Origin: Spiroplasma endosymbiont of Clivina fossor
GTDB lineage: Bacteria > Bacillota_I > Bacilli_A > Mycoplasmatales > Nriv7
DNA: 64,000 nucleotides
Reading direction: 5' to 3'
NCBI RefSeq assembly: GCF_964031115.1
Contig: NZ_OZ035006.1
Location: 682,001-746,000 of the forward strand
Shown: piece after piece, positions 31,596 through 43,515 of the stretch
Layout of the letters: every line of letters starts with the position of its first letter
Numbering within the stretch: position 1 is the first letter of the stretch
Notes under the pieces: generated by a model
Database searches by the model: none
Seen by the model: the letters and a program-made list of their open reading frames with translations, nothing else
What the model was told of the DNA's origin: nothing
Translations under genes and position numbers: made by a program

Positions 31596-32741
31596 TTTTA
31601 ATTTTGTCGAAAACTCTTGATATTTATTGAATATACTTAATTTTAGGTATATTTTTAATATGATAGAGGTGGATAATAATTATGGAAAAAATAATTCAAG
31701 AACTAGTAAATACTTTAACAGATGATCAATTTTTAGAATTTTATGAAAAAGTCAAACAACAAGCAGAATTAATAAAAAAACAAAAACGTTTAAATGAAAT
31801 TGATCAAAAATTTAGAGCGCAAGGTATTAAATGCCCTAAATGTGAATCTTACCATTGCGTTAAAAATGGACATAATTCAGAAGGAAAACAAAAATATTTA
31901 TGTAAAAATTGCCGTGCAAGTTTTGACGCTTTTCGTAATCATTTTATTTATTGAAGTCATTTAAATTATGAACAATGAAATTTATTGATTCAAATTTCAT
32001 TGCTGGGGCAATCTAGTAAAACAATTTCTCGTTTTATTAAAACTACATTAAAAACTGCTTGATATAATCGTCAAAAATTAATGAAATCAAAACAATTAGA
32101 AAATACCCAATTAAAATTTAAAAAATTATCTGGTAAAATCCAAATCGATGAAACATTTATTAAAGAAATTCATAAAGGAAATTTCAAATATAAAACTGAT
32201 CCACGAAGAATTCACCTTGACCCATTCGCAACTAATACTAAATGCTGTATTCAAATGGCAATTGATAATAATAACAATATTTATGTTAAATCCACAAACA
32301 CCAAACGTTTACAAAAACAATGAGTTATTGAAAATATGAACAAAGAATTAATTAACGAAAATTCAATTATTACTTCTGATATGCAAAAATTATATTTTTT
32401 AGTAGCAAAACAAACAAATTCTACTTTATGTGTAACTAAAACAACAATTAATCCTGAAGCTAGTTATCGTAACTTAAATAAAATCAGTAAATTACAATCT
32501 AGTCTTAAAGAAGCCTTAATTCATTATCATGGTTTAGGTTTTACTAATATTCAAAATTATTTAAATCTCTGAAAATGAAAATACCAACATAAGGGTTTAA
32601 CTCCAAACCAACAAACAGCGGTATTATATTTTAATGTATAAAAAAGTTAAAGTAAAAATAGTAATTTTACATAAAAGCCTTTTAAAATTATCAAGTTGAT
32701 GATTTTTTTTATTTTATCAAGAGTTTTCGACAAAATTAAAA
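31596..32741 (+). mobile_element. IS1595-like element C7, complete
   Basis: Intact ends; 8-bp AAAAAAAT duplicated at 31588-31595 and 32742-32749. A good reference copy. Confidence 0.92.
31682..32641 (+). CDS. IS1595-family transposase (intact, 319 aa)
   Basis: 319 aa with TGA as Trp. An N-terminal helical region is followed by a zinc ribbon with two Cys pairs (CPKC, CKNC; about residues 50-82). The DDE core has the first Asp in QIDETFIKE (near residue 150) and the second in IITSDMQKLY, with a C-terminal helical segment (YLNLWKWKYQHK). This is the ISXO2-like domain of the IS1595 family. ATG 31682 follows AGAGGTGG. Confidence 0.88.
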
Positions 32742-33538
32742 AAAAAAAATTAATTTTATTCACAATAAAAAATATTTAATTCAAAATTAACCAAATTAAA
32801 ACATTTTTCACGAGTTTCTATTATTTTTTAAATAATTATTTTGCAATAATAAATTTATTTAAAGTTTCAAATGGAGTTTTGTAATTCAAGCTTTTATGTT
32901 TTCGTTTGAAATTATAAAATGCGTACCACTCATTCAAATGAATTTGTAATTGCTTAACATCAAATTTTATTTCAAAACCACATTTTTTAAACCAAAATAA
33001 ACTATTATAATTACGGTGAAACCGTTCAATCTTTCCGTTGCTTTGAGGAGAACGGATTGGTGTGGTTTCATGGATAATACCATTTTTTGAAAGAAAGGTT
33101 GTAAAAGGCCTTTCTTTTACTTTGTATGCTTTTTTATTACTTCAATTAGTAGTAGTGAATTCCGGAGCATTATCAGTGCGAATGCGTTTAATTGTTATGC
33201 CAAGTTCGCCAAAATCTTTCATTGCTCTTTGCATGGCATTAATGGCATTATTGGTTCCTAAACTATCATACACATATCCAAAAGCAATTCTTGTTATTTC
33301 GTCAATGAAATCATAAACATATAATCTATGCTTAGCAATAGGAAAATTTTTATCAGTAAACACTTTAGCATCCATTTGTAAAAGACCAATCTCGGAAACT
33401 TCATAACGCTTAAAATGGCGTTTTGCTTTTTTCATTTGCGTTTTTATTTCTCCATAGCGTTTGTCTTGTTTAATTCAACGATAAAAAGTATTAATTGATT
33501 TGGGGACATTATTTGTATCGATATCATGCACATTTTTT

Positions 33539-34683
33539 TTTTAATTTTGTCGAAAACTCTTGATATTTATTGAATATACTTAATTTTAGGTATATTTTAA
33601 TATGATAGAGGTGGATAATAATTATGGAAAAAATAATTCAAGAACTAGTAAATACTTTAACAGATGATCAATTTTTAGAATTTTATGAAAAAGTCAAACA
33701 ACAAGCAGAATTAATAAAAAAACAAAAACGTTTAAATGAAATTGATCAAAAATTTAGAGCGCAAGGTATTAAATGCCCTAAATGTGAATCTTACCATTGC
33801 GTTAAAAATGGACATAATTCAGAAGGAAAACAAAAATATTTATGTAAAAATTGCCGTGCAAGTTTTGACGCTTTTCGTAATCATTTTATTTATTGAAGTC
33901 ATTTAAATTATGAACAATGAAATTTATTGATTCAAATTTCATTGCTGGGGCAATCTAGTAAAACAATTTCTCGTTTTATTAAAACTACATTAAAAACTGC
34001 TTGATATAATCGTCAAAAATTAATGAAATCAAAACAATTAGAAAATACCCAATTAAAATTTAAAAAATTATCTGGTAAAATCCAAATCGATGAAACATTT
34101 ATTAAAGAAATCCATAAAGGAAATTTCAAATATAAAACTGATCCACGAAGAATTCACCTTGACCCATTCGCAACTAATACTAAATGCTGTATTCAAATGG
34201 CAATTGATAATAATAACAATATTTATGTTAAATCCACAAACACCAAACGTTTACAAAAACAATGAGTTATTGAAAATATGAACAAAGGATTAATTAACGA
34301 AAATTCAATTATTACTTCTGATATGCAAAAATTATATTTTTTAGTAGCAAAACAAACAAATTCTACTTTATGTGTAACTAAAACAACAATTAATCCTGAA
34401 GCTAGTTATCGTAACTTAAATAAAATCAGTAAATTACAATCTAGTCTTAAAGAAGCCTTAATTCATTATCATGGTTTAGGTTTTACTAATATTCAAAATT
34501 ATTTAAATCTCTGAAAATGAAAATACCAACATAAGGGTTTAACTCCAAACCAACAAACAGCGGTATTATATTTTAATGTATAAAAAAGTTAAAGTAAAAA
34601 TAGTAATTTTATATAAAAGCCTTTTAAAATTATCAAGTTGATGATTTTTTTTATTTTATCAAGAGTTTTCGACAAAATTAAAA
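33539..34683 (+). mobile_element. IS1595-like element C8, complete
   Basis: Intact ends with 8-bp CATTTTTT duplicated at 33531-33538 and 34684-34691. Inserted in the rve-type transposase gene. Confidence 0.92.
33624..34583 (+). CDS. IS1595-family transposase (intact, 319 aa)
   Basis: Same as 31682-32641 except E to G in MNKGLINEN; all catalytic and zinc-ribbon residues kept. Confidence 0.88.
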
Positions 34684-35176
34684 CATTTTTTTGATGAATA
34701 TTATGATAAAGCGATAATACACCGCCCGCACCTACAAATTTGTAATCAAAGTAATAATCACAAATTTGTTTTCTGGTTTCTAATGAAAATTGATATTTAA
34801 TATTTTTTGGTGTTGTTGATTTGAATTGCAATTCATAAAAGTTGTCTTGACAATAACCATTAATAATTTTTTTAGCTCAAATATAAAATGTCATTTTACT
34901 ACCATGAAAATATTTTTTAATCAATTTATTTACAGATATGTTATCTGTATTATTCATATATAAGTTGGTACATAAATTGAGATATTTACTTACTCATTTT
35001 TTTACTTTATGATAATATTTTTCATGATAAATCGTAGTCATTCAAGATTGTAATTTAGCTTTTAAATCTGCTAAATCATTTTTAGGCACAATATACTTCA
35101 TTTTCTATTTCCTTTTTTATTTTTTTCTATATCAAACACATAAAACAGTTAATATCCATAGATAATAATTAGTATA

Positions 35177-36847
35177 ATGAAAAAAATAACTAATTACTCA
35201 CAATTAAATAAAAAATATGACTTAAATTTTAGTGACAATAACTTTGGTTTTACTTGAGAAATCTTTAAGGAACTAGTTGGCGATGATTGAGCAGAATATT
35301 TTACAACGAGGTGTTTTTATCGATTTGTACCTACCGCTAGAATGACCTTTAAAACTTGAAACTGTTTAGCTTGGGATTTATGAATTTGTTGTAACTTTAC
35401 AGATACATCCGCTCAAGAAGTACGACGCTATGAAAATACACATTCTGAAACAACAATTGCTGATTTACATAATGTATGTCAATATTTAGAAGAAAAATAT
35501 GGCATTCAAATTGGACCTGAGCACTCTAAGGTGACTGGGATAGTTTGAAAATTGAATAAAGAGGGCGGAGAAATAATTTTTCCTTCCAATCAACGAATAA
35601 CTTTTATTGGTTATGCCAACGGTAATAGAATTTTTGGAACAGCTGTAAAAGGTTCTAGTTTTTTGTGTTCACGAACTGACGAAATAATTATGGCAGAAGA
35701 AAAAGAAACTTTGACTGATAAACAACTAATTTATAGATATGAGCGTTTACAAATGTCAATGTTTCGTAGCAATCGGATTAAAATTTCTGACAAACCCATA
35801 AAAGAACTTTCTTGAACCTTTGTTGATAAAATGACAGGACAACAAGAAACGCGCTACTTATGAAAAAGTTTTTTTGTCGCGTTCACTTGCAACCCCTATG
35901 ATAAATATCACCCATTTTATGAAAAATACTGTACGCCATTTTTACCATTAAACGACAAGATAATGAATTTATTAAAAGAAACTGGTAAAGTCTGATACGA
36001 AAATGAAAAAGAATTTGAGGGTTTAGGAATTTTTGTTTTAAGACTAACATTAGACTCCACTTGAAATAAATTGCCAGAAATTTCAAGAAAAAAAGTAAAC
36101 CAACTTAAAAAAGATAACCCCGATGAATATGCTATTGTAAAATATGGTTTTGAGTACTCAGACAGTGATAATACTATCTTTCCGTTTCGAAAACATTTAA
36201 AATATACACAAAAATACGATTTAAAAGATTTTTATGTTGCCACTATTGATATGTATAAATTTGATTTTTATAGTATCGGGGTTGATTGAGCAACTGGGCC
36301 AATCGATCATACTGTGCTAAAATTTTGGGGATTTCAAGAATATAAAAAAACTGAACTTTACGATCCATATTTAATATGTGAAATTGTTGTAACCCCCGAA
36401 GATAATTTTTCTGAAAATGAAAAAATTAGTTATTTTATAGAAGAAATCATGACTTTAAGAGCAAATTTTTATAATTTTGATCATGTTATTTTTAATTATG
36501 ATGATAAAGCAAAAACAGCTATGGAATGAATTAAAACAAAATTAATCGAAGATTATAGTTTTAACATTCGTACCAGCACAGCCATTAAGCACACAACTCC
36601 ATTAACCAAAGAAGCCGGTTTAACAGACCGCGTTATTTGAATGCGTAATTTGTTTGGATTTGGTAATTGTCATATAAATTTACAGAATAATCCTTTTACT
36701 GCCAAATGCTACGAAGAATTACGATATGATGAAAAACGCACTAATGTTCCTGACCCAAAAATGTATCTCGATCCTTATGATGCAGACTTTTATGCATTAT
36801 ATCCAAATAGAGTTTATATAAGAGGCAAACAAAAAGGCTATCGTTAA
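35177..36847 (+). CDS. Phage terminase large subunit-like protein, 556 aa
   Basis: The N-terminal ATPase-like half has VPTARMTFKTW in the Walker A position (degenerate), FLCSRTDEIIMAEEKE in the Walker B position and FVAFTCNPYDKYHPFY, the Asn-Pro motif typical of Terminase_3 proteins. The C-terminal half resembles an RNase H-type nuclease: YSIGVDWATGPIDHTVLKFW, VIFNYDDKAK and LDPYDADFYALY supply acidic residues. The length suits TerL, which packages DNA in tailed phages; plectroviruses have none, so this comes from another virus. TGA and TGG Trp codons are mixed. No clear ribosome-binding site; TATAAT overlaps the chosen ATG, so the true start is uncertain. A strong terminator ends it. Confidence 0.6.
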
Positions 36848-36860
36848 CGATAGCCTTTTT
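36831..36860 (+). terminator. Perfect hairpin terminator at the end of the terminase-like gene
   Basis: AAAAAGGCTATCGTT and AACGATAGCCTTTTT form a perfect 15-bp palindrome that includes the last codons and stop. Confidence 0.9.
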
Positions 36861-36940
36861 AGCCCAAGAGGTTCTGAGTTTACACCGCAGTTAGATTCCT
36901 TCATGTAATCAACTTGTCCTAGGTCTTCCATGTATATAAT
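36861..36940. other. Short unassigned sequence before IS5-A
   Basis: 80 bp with slightly higher G+C than its surroundings. No gene or RNA recognised. Confidence 0.3.
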
Positions 36941-38008
36941 AGACTTCTTGCAAAATTAATATGATAATTATAATTTTTAAATTTAAAATAAATATAAAAG
37001 TGTTATTAAAATAATTTTTAGATTATTTTTACAAATATTTTGTCATTAAAACATAATAAAAATTATTATTTACAATAAAAAAAGACTGAAATTTTAAATT
37101 ATCAAATATATTTAAACTAATAGTTGTAAATTATAAATTGAAGCTATTAAATTAAATCTTAAAGCAAATCTTTTTCTACGATTTCGATATTTTTCACTAA
37201 TAATTTTAAATTTTTTAAGTATAGCAAAAACATTTTCAATAACAATTCTCATTTTTGAAATTCGCTCATTATTTTGCTTTTCTTCTTTATTTAAAGGGTT
37301 TTTCTTTGATTTTCTTTTAGGAATTAAAACATTATGATTAATTTTTTGTATGCCTTGATAACCTAAATCCACTAAAACAGTTGTTTCTGGTAAAAATTTA
37401 ATTTTTGAATCTTTTAAAATTTTAAAGTCATGGTTTTTACCATAAGAAAAATCAGAACTAATAATTTTTTTACTATCTTTTTCAATTATAACTTGTGTTT
37501 TTATTGTGTGTTTTTTCTTTTTTCCTGAGTAGTGCTGTTTTTGTCTTTTTTTGGGCGTTGGATTTGGCTTTCAGTTACATCAATTATAACAGTCTTATCT
37601 TTGAAATAATCTTTTAATAGTGATTTTTGACCAGTAAGTTGTTGAAAATTAGGGTGTTTTATTAAAGTGTCTTCAATTCATTTGATATTTCTATAACAAC
37701 TACTTTCACTAATATCATAACTTTTTGCAATATGAAAATAAGTTCTATATTCTCTTCAATATTCTAAAGTCATTAAAATACGATTTTCTAATGATAATTT
37801 ATTGGTTCTTCCGCGACGAAATCTCTTTTTTAATTCTTCTATTTTTAAAATTTCTAGCATTTTATTAAAAGTAGTATGTTTAATACCAGTTAATCTTAAA
37901 AAATTTTTATCACTTATTTGATTATTTTTTTTAAATTTCATTTAAATTCCACCTTTTTATTAAAAACAACAATTCAATTATATTTTAAATTAATTTTGCA
38001 AGAAGTCT
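36941..38008 (-). mobile_element. IS5-like element A, minus orientation
   Basis: Complete; AAT at 36938-36940 and 38009-38011. Confidence 0.92.
37112..37941 (-). CDS. IS5-family transposase (element A)
   Basis: Intact two-frame gene with the A7G run. Confidence 0.85.
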
Positions 38009-38268
38009 AATAAACTAAGTAATTTTTTCATATTAATCAAATCCTTTTCGTTAATTTTACTAATTAATAAAATTTACTGAATAATTAACATCCTTTCTCC
38101 AAATATTAGTCTACAATTTTTTCACTTTGGAGTTTAATATATAATACTAGTAAACAAAAATTTCTATCATTTTATTGAATAATAATTCTAGAAAAACATT
38201 TATCATTAAAGCAGAAAAATAAGCTAACCAAGCTTTATTGAAATTACTATCAAGAAAGATAATTTATT
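38009..38268. other. Intergenic sequence between two IS5-A copies
   Basis: AT-rich. A minus-strand start (MKKLLSLL, ATG near 38030 behind AAAGGAT) is cut by the IS5-A on its left, so it may be the 5' stub of a lost secreted-protein gene. Nothing else recognised. Confidence 0.3.
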
Positions 38269-38416
38269 ATGTTAAAAATTAATAATAATGTAAAAACCTT
38301 AGAAAACAAGCATTGATTCAGTTTATTTACAACCCATAAAAATATGTATACTAACAAATGCGAACAACTAGCTAATGAATATGAAAAATTAGATGAATAC
38401 TTATATAAATATCATT
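38269..38416 (+). pseudogene. N-terminal fragment of an unknown gene, cut by IS5-A
   Basis: Starts MLKINNNVKTLENKHW and runs 49 codons with one TGA-coded Trp before IS5-A ends it. Not recognised. Confidence 0.35.
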
Positions 38417-39484
38417 AGACTTCTTGCAAAATTAATATGATAATTATAATTTTTAAATTTAAAATAAATATAAAAGTGTTATTAAAATAATTTTTAGATT
38501 ATTTTTACAAATATTTTGTCATTAAAACATAATAAAAATTATTATTTACAATAAAAAAAGACTGAAATTTTAAATTATCAAATATATTTAAACTAATAGT
38601 TGTAAATTATAAATTGAAGCTATTAAATTAAATCTTAAAGCAAATCTTTTTCTACGATTTCGATATTTTTCACTAATAATTTTAAATTTTTTAAGTATAG
38701 CAAAAACATTTTCAATAACAATTCTCATTTTTGAAATTCGCTCATTATTTTGCTTTTCTTCTTTATTTAAAGGGTTTTTCTTTGATTTTCTTTTAGGAAT
38801 TAAAACATTATGATTAATTTTTTGTATGCCTTGATAACCTAAATCCACTAAAACAGTTGTTTCTGGTAAAAATTTAATTTTTGAATCTTTTAAAATTTTA
38901 AAGTCATGGTTTTTACCATAAGAAAAATCAGAACTAATAATTTTTTTACTATCTTTTTCAATTATAACTTGTGTTTTTATTGTGTGTTTTTTCTTTTTTC
39001 CTGAGTAGTGCTGTTTTTGTCTTTTTTTGGGCGTTGGATTTGGCTTTCAGTTACATCAATTATAACAGTCTTATCTTTGAAATAATCTTTTAATAGTGAT
39101 TTTTGACCAGTAAGTTGTTGAAAATTAGGGTGTTTTATTAAAGTGTCTTCAATTCATTTGATATTTCTATAACAACTACTTTCACTAATATCATAACTTT
39201 TTGCAATATGAAAATAAGTTCTATATTCTCTTCAATATTCTAAAGTCATTAAAATACGATTTTCTAATGATAATTTATTGGTTCTTCCGCGACGAAATCT
39301 CTTTTTTAATTCTTCTATTTTTAAAATTTCTAGCATTTTATTAAAAGTAGTATGTTTAATACCAGTTAATCTTAAAAAATTTTTATCACTTATTTGATTA
39401 TTTTTTTTAAATTTCATTTAAATTCCACCTTTTTATTAAAAACAACAATTCAATTATATTTTAAATTAATTTTGCAAGAAGTCT
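38417..39484 (-). mobile_element. IS5-like element A, minus orientation
   Basis: Complete; ATT at 38414-38416 and 39485-39487, although the two flanks belong to different genes. Confidence 0.92.
38588..39417 (-). CDS. IS5-family transposase (element A)
   Basis: Intact two-frame gene. Confidence 0.85.
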
Positions 39485-40450
39485 ATTATTGTTTAAAACA
39501 AGGTTATAAAGTAGTTCATTTTGCAACAAGAACAATTATTACAATTTTTGGTGATGTTACTTTTAAACGACGCCGATATAAATATTGAAATCAAAAATCA
39601 GGTAAATTTGAATATGTATGTTTGTTAGATAAAGAAATCGGTTTATTGCTCAAACAACGCATTTATTTTGATGTCCAATTTAAAGTTTTAAATCTTTTGG
39701 GTGATGGTAAACGCTATCGCGATGTTTTAGATGCTCTAAATCATTGTTATATTTCAAAAGCTAGTATTTCAAATATTTTAAATAAATACGATATTGCTGA
39801 ATATTTTCAACTAGCAGAACAAGAAACTAAAACCAAAATTGATGTTAAAAATAAGGATTTATATATTCAACTAGATGAGACATTTTTAGCGACATTAGAT
39901 AAGAAAGTTAAACAAGACCAAAGAATTCGTTTAGTTACTTTTCATACCGGACATAAGACATAAAGAAAAAAATTATAAAAATGCTCGTAGAGCGTTAGAA
40001 AACAAACGAGGTCATTTTCTAATGTTAAAAGTTGGTAAACGAATAAACACGATGGATTATCGTGATTTATTAATTAGAGAATTACAAAAACATTATGTGA
40101 ATATTAATTATGATAAAATAATTGTTTGCGGTGATGGTGATGCTTGAATTAGAGAAATTGCCAATAGTTTTGGTAATGTTAGATATATTTTAGATGGTTA
40201 TCATGCTATTAAAAAATTAAAACAAACGGCATTTAATATTGTTTTTGAAAATCGTAAAGTAGCACTAAATAGTTGAATTGAATTATATAAAAAAATGGAA
40301 ATCATCAAGAATTGGTAAAAAACATTCGTAATGTTGCTAAAAATGAGTTAAATAAAGATATTAAAACAAATTTAAGGAAGGCGAGTAATTATTTCAGTAA
40401 TAACAAGCATGGTATTCATAACCAAAATTTAGAATGAAATATCGGTTGTA
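39485..40450 (+). pseudogene. ISLre2 (UPF0236)-family transposase, truncated and frameshifted
   Basis: The N-terminus is missing. The text IFGDVTFKRRRYKYW, QLDETFLATLDKK, VCGDGDAWIREIA and ILDGYHAIKK is typical of UPF0236/ISLre2 transposases with D, D and later acidic residues. A 7-bp duplication near 39958 and a lost A near 40300 shift the frame. It ends abruptly against an IS3 fragment. Confidence 0.8.
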
Positions 40451-41174
40451 TGGAATGGCAACCCTTTTTAGGACACTTTTTATGTAGACTGGTATTTTCT
40501 AAATTCAACGGGAGTTAAATAATTTAAACTGCCATGAATTCGAATATTGTTATATCAATTAACAAAATCAAATAGTTCGCATTTTAATTGTGTTAAGTTT
40601 GCAAATTTTTTACCGTTAATAAATTCAGTTTTAAAGGTTTTGTAAGTTGCTTCAGCAACAGCATTATCATATGGGCATCCTTTGGTACTTAATGATCTTT
40701 GAATTTTAAAGGTTATTAAAATTTCATCAATGATTTTATTTTTGAATTCATTACCACGATCAGTATGAAATAAAGTTATTTTATTTAATGGTCGTGTTAT
40801 CTTGTGAAAAGCTTGTTGAACTAGTTCAGCAGTTTTATTTGGTCTAGCACTATAGCCAATTACTTCGCGATTAAACAAGTCAATTAATAAACAAATATAA
40901 TGTCATTTAGTACCAACTTGAACATATGTTAAATCACTAACAACAACTTCATTGGGTTTTTGGTCATTAAATTAACGATTTAAAACATTATTAATTTGGT
41001 CATTATTAACTGTTTTTTCATGATTACGATATTTTAATTTGGTGTATTTAGAAACCAAATTATTTTTGATCATAATGAATCGGATTTTTCGTCGTGATAA
41101 GATGATATTTTTTCTTATTAAAACAGCTTTAATTTTACGAGCACCATAAATCTTACGACTTTTATTAAATGCAC
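40451..41174 (-). mobile_element. IS3-family fragment
   Basis: Only the 3' two-thirds of orfB and the element's 3' end remain, between the ISLre2 remnant and IS1595 C9. No flanking duplication can be found. Confidence 0.75.
40480..41174 (-). pseudogene. IS3-family transposase OrfB, truncated with a nonsense mutation
   Basis: KSRKIYGARKI, SDLTYVQVGTKWHYICLL, FHTDRGNEF and ENA-type AVAEATYKTFK are the OrfB integrase-core motifs, ending YNNIRIHGSLNYLTPVEF. A TAA replaces the Gln of the NRQFND-type linker near 40973. The N-terminus is cut by IS1595. Confidence 0.85.
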
Positions 41175-42362
41175 TTTTAATTTTGTCGAAAACTCTTGAT
41201 AAAATAAAAAAAATCATCAACTTGATAATTTTAAAAGGCTTTTATGTAAAATTACTATTTTTACTTTAACTTTTTTATACATTAAAATATAATATCGCTG
41301 TTTGTTGGTTTGGAGTTAAACCCTTATGTTGGTATTTTCATTTTCAGAGATTTAAATAATTTTGAATATTAGTAAAACCTAAACCATGATAATGAATTAA
41401 GGCTTCTTTAAGACTAGATTGTAATTTACTGATTTTATTTAAGTTACGATAACTAGCTTCAGGATTAATTGTTGTTTTAGTTACACATAAAGTAGAATTT
41501 GTTTGTTTTGCTACTAAAAAATATAATTTTTGCATATCAGAAGTAATAATTGAATTTTCGTTAATTAATTCTTTGTTCATATTTTCAATAACTCATTGTT
41601 TTTGTAAACGTTTGGTGTTTGTGGATTTAACATAAATATTGTTATTATTATCAATTGCCATTTGAATACAGCATTTAGTATTAGTTGCGAATGGGTCAAG
41701 GTGAATTCTTCGTGGATCAGTTTTATATTTGAAATTTCCTTTATGAATTTCTTTAATAAATGTTTCATCGATTTGGATTTTACCAGATAATTTTTTAAAT
41801 TTTAATTGGGTATTTTCTAATTGTTTTGATTTCATTAATTTTTGACGATTATATCAAGCAGTTTTTAATGTAGTTTTAATAAAACGAGAAATTGTTTTAC
41901 TAGATTGCCCCAGCAATGAAATTTGAATCAATAAATTTCATTGTTCATAATTTAAATGACTTCAATAAATAAAATGATTACGAAAAGCGTCAAAACTTGC
42001 ACGGCAATTTTTACATAAATATTTTTGTTTTCCTTCTGAATTATGTCCATTTTTAACGCAATGGTAAGATTCACATTTAGGGCATTTAATACCTTGCGCT
42101 CTAAATTTTTGATCAATTTCATTTAAACGTTTTTGTTTTTTTATTAATTCTGCTTGTTGTTTGACTTTTTCATAAAATTCTAAAAATTGATCATCTGTTA
42201 AAGTATTTACTAGTTCTTGAATTATTTTTTCCATAATTATTATCCACCTCTATCATATTAAAAATATACCTAAAATTAAGTATATTCAATAAATATCAAG
42301 AGTTTTCGACAAAATTAAAAGAGTTTTCGACAAAATTAAAAGAGTTTTCGACAAAATTAAAA
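41175..42362 (-). mobile_element. IS1595-like element C9 with three tandem terminal units
   Basis: A complete element whose end at 42320 is followed by two more copies of the 21-bp end GAGTTTTCGACAAAATTAAAA (to 42341 and 42362). No target duplication: left flank AAATGCAC, right flank CAATAATA. Confidence 0.88.
41275..42234 (-). CDS. IS1595-family transposase (intact, 319 aa)
   Basis: Zinc ribbon, DETF and SDMQKLY all present; start ATG 42234 behind AGAGGTGG. Confidence 0.88.
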
Positions 42363-42496
42363 CAATAATATGATAAAATCATAAAGAATAAAAATGACAA
42401 TAACAAGAAGGGAAGGGTTAGTTTAGTAATTAAATAATATAATTAGCTGATTGTTTTACTTCTTCAAAGCAATACCTAAGAAAACTAAACGCGACC
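42363..42496 (+). mobile_element. Plectrovirus end fragment upstream of rpsO
   Basis: Matches 1360-1490 of provirus 1 in reverse, including the small MTITRREGLV-type coding bit and the terminal CTAAACGCGACC. The phage body that should lie to its left has been replaced by IS DNA. Host sequence starts at 42497. Confidence 0.75.
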
Positions 42497-42610
42497 GATT
42501 ACAGCAAAACCCTTGAATATTTTCATAAAATAGGTTAATATTTAATAGGAATACGACTATTACAAGTTTTTAAAATACCTTCTGTTTTATTAATTGGTTT
42601 TAGTTAAGTT

Positions 42611-42616
42611 TATAAT
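42611..42616 (+). promoter_or_regulatory. -10 element of rpsO
   Basis: TATAAT 19 bases before the rpsO ATG, giving a very short leader with GGAGG between. No good -35. Confidence 0.5.
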
Positions 42617-42634
42617 TATTGGAGGATTTATTAA

Positions 42635-42904
42635 ATGGCAATTACAGCTGAGGATAAAAAACAAATTATTGCTAAATTTGGTAGAAAAGAGAAAGATACG
42701 GGTTCAGCAGAAGTACAAATAGCACTTTTAACAGCGGATATTACTAATTTAACAGCACATTTAAAAGTACATCGTAAAGATGTTGTCACTGAACGAAGTT
42801 TAGTAAGAAAAGTATCACAAAGACGAAATATGTTAGATTACTTAAAAGATCATGATATTAATCGTTATCGTAAAGTAATTGAACAATTAAAACTAAGAAA
42901 ATAA
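42635..42904 (+). CDS. rpsO: Ribosomal protein S15
   Basis: 89 aa, the usual length. DTGSAEVQIALLTADI and LVRKVSQRRNMLDYLK are signature regions that bind the central domain of 16S rRNA. ATG 42635 follows GGAGGATTTATTA. Monocistronic here, 140 bp from a phage end. Confidence 0.97.
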   Translation: MAITAEDKKQIIAKFGRKEKDTGSAEVQIALLTADITNLTAHLKVHRKDVVTERSLVRKVSQRRNMLDYLKDHDINRYRKVIEQLKLRK

Positions 42905-42918
42905 TAAATTGAAATTAT

Positions 42919-42955
42919 TAAGAAAGAGAATTAGATGCTGATTCTTTTTCTTTTT
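42919..42955 (+). terminator. Probable rpsO terminator
   Basis: AGAAAGAGAAT pairs with ATTCTTTTTCT (two G-T pairs) followed by T-rich sequence. Confidence 0.55.
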
Positions 42956-42980
42956 ATAAGATATTTTATTAAGGGTTGAT

Positions 42981-43338
42981 ATGATGAAAAAAACAAAATA
43001 TTCAAAATGACAATTATATTGACAATTGTTTTATGTTTTTTTAAAAATATCTTTTTTGATTTTGGTGGCGGTAATGCCGTAATTCCTTTAATTAAAAATG
43101 AAGTTGTAGTTAAGAAGCGGTGAATAACTGAGGATGAATTTAATCATTTATTAATCTTAGCAAATACTATTCCTGGGCCGAGCATTTTTCAAGTATCAGC
43201 TTCTGTTGGTTTTGTTATAAATAGCTGGTATTATTGGAGCACTATTAGCATCGTTTGTTGCATATTTGCCTAATATGATTGCTTTTATTTTTCTTGCAAC
43301 TTTACTATTTAAATATATTGATATTAAATATTTATATT
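42981..43338 (+). pseudogene. chrA: Chromate transporter family protein (ChrA), truncated and frameshifted
   Basis: FFDFGGGNAVIPLIKNEVV, WITEDEF and NTIPGPSIFQVSASVGFV are the conserved first half of CHR-domain transporters. At least two single-base shifts (near 43040 and 43218) break the frame, and IS5-like element B cuts it at 43339. Only about 120 codons survive. Confidence 0.85.
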
Positions 43339-43515
43339 AGACTTGGTACATAACTATAACTAGCTTAATTCAAAATTATATATTCCTGAAATTAAGTTAA
43401 ATCGTAATCCAAATCTTCTAATCTTATTGCGATAACGATAAACTAGTATTTTAAATCTTTTTAATCTAGCAAAAACATGTTCAATGACAATTCTAACTTT
43501 ACTTAAAAAGCTATT
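43339..43515 (-). mobile_element. IS5-like element B fragment (3' end)
   Basis: Identical to 455-631, i.e. terminal repeat AGACTTGGTAC and the last ~50 codons of the B transposase. ATT precedes it (43336-43338). Cut by IS5-A. Confidence 0.85.

Larger units (their letters stand above)
32836..35101 (-). pseudogene. IS30/IS481-type integrase-like transposase, split by IS1595 C8
   Basis: Removing C8 and one 8-bp repeat restores a clean 370-aa frame (start ATG 35101). The N-terminal half holds helix-turn-helix regions (VLSLYHNIH...TFYRW); the C-terminal half is an rve-type catalytic core with LLQMDAKV (D), RIRTDNAPEF (D) and SPQSNGKIERFH (E). SpV1-type phages carry a transposase of this kind, so it may be phage-derived. 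It seems otherwise undamaged, so the disruption is recent. Confidence 0.75.

Noticed and set aside
33062-33316. 84-codon plus-strand frame
   Set aside because: Antisense of the rve-type transposase, whose D, D, E motifs are on the minus strand.
42500-42634. Riboswitch or S15 autoregulatory leader before rpsO
   Set aside because: The TATAAT lies only 19 bases before the ATG, leaving almost no leader, and no conserved fold could be seen.
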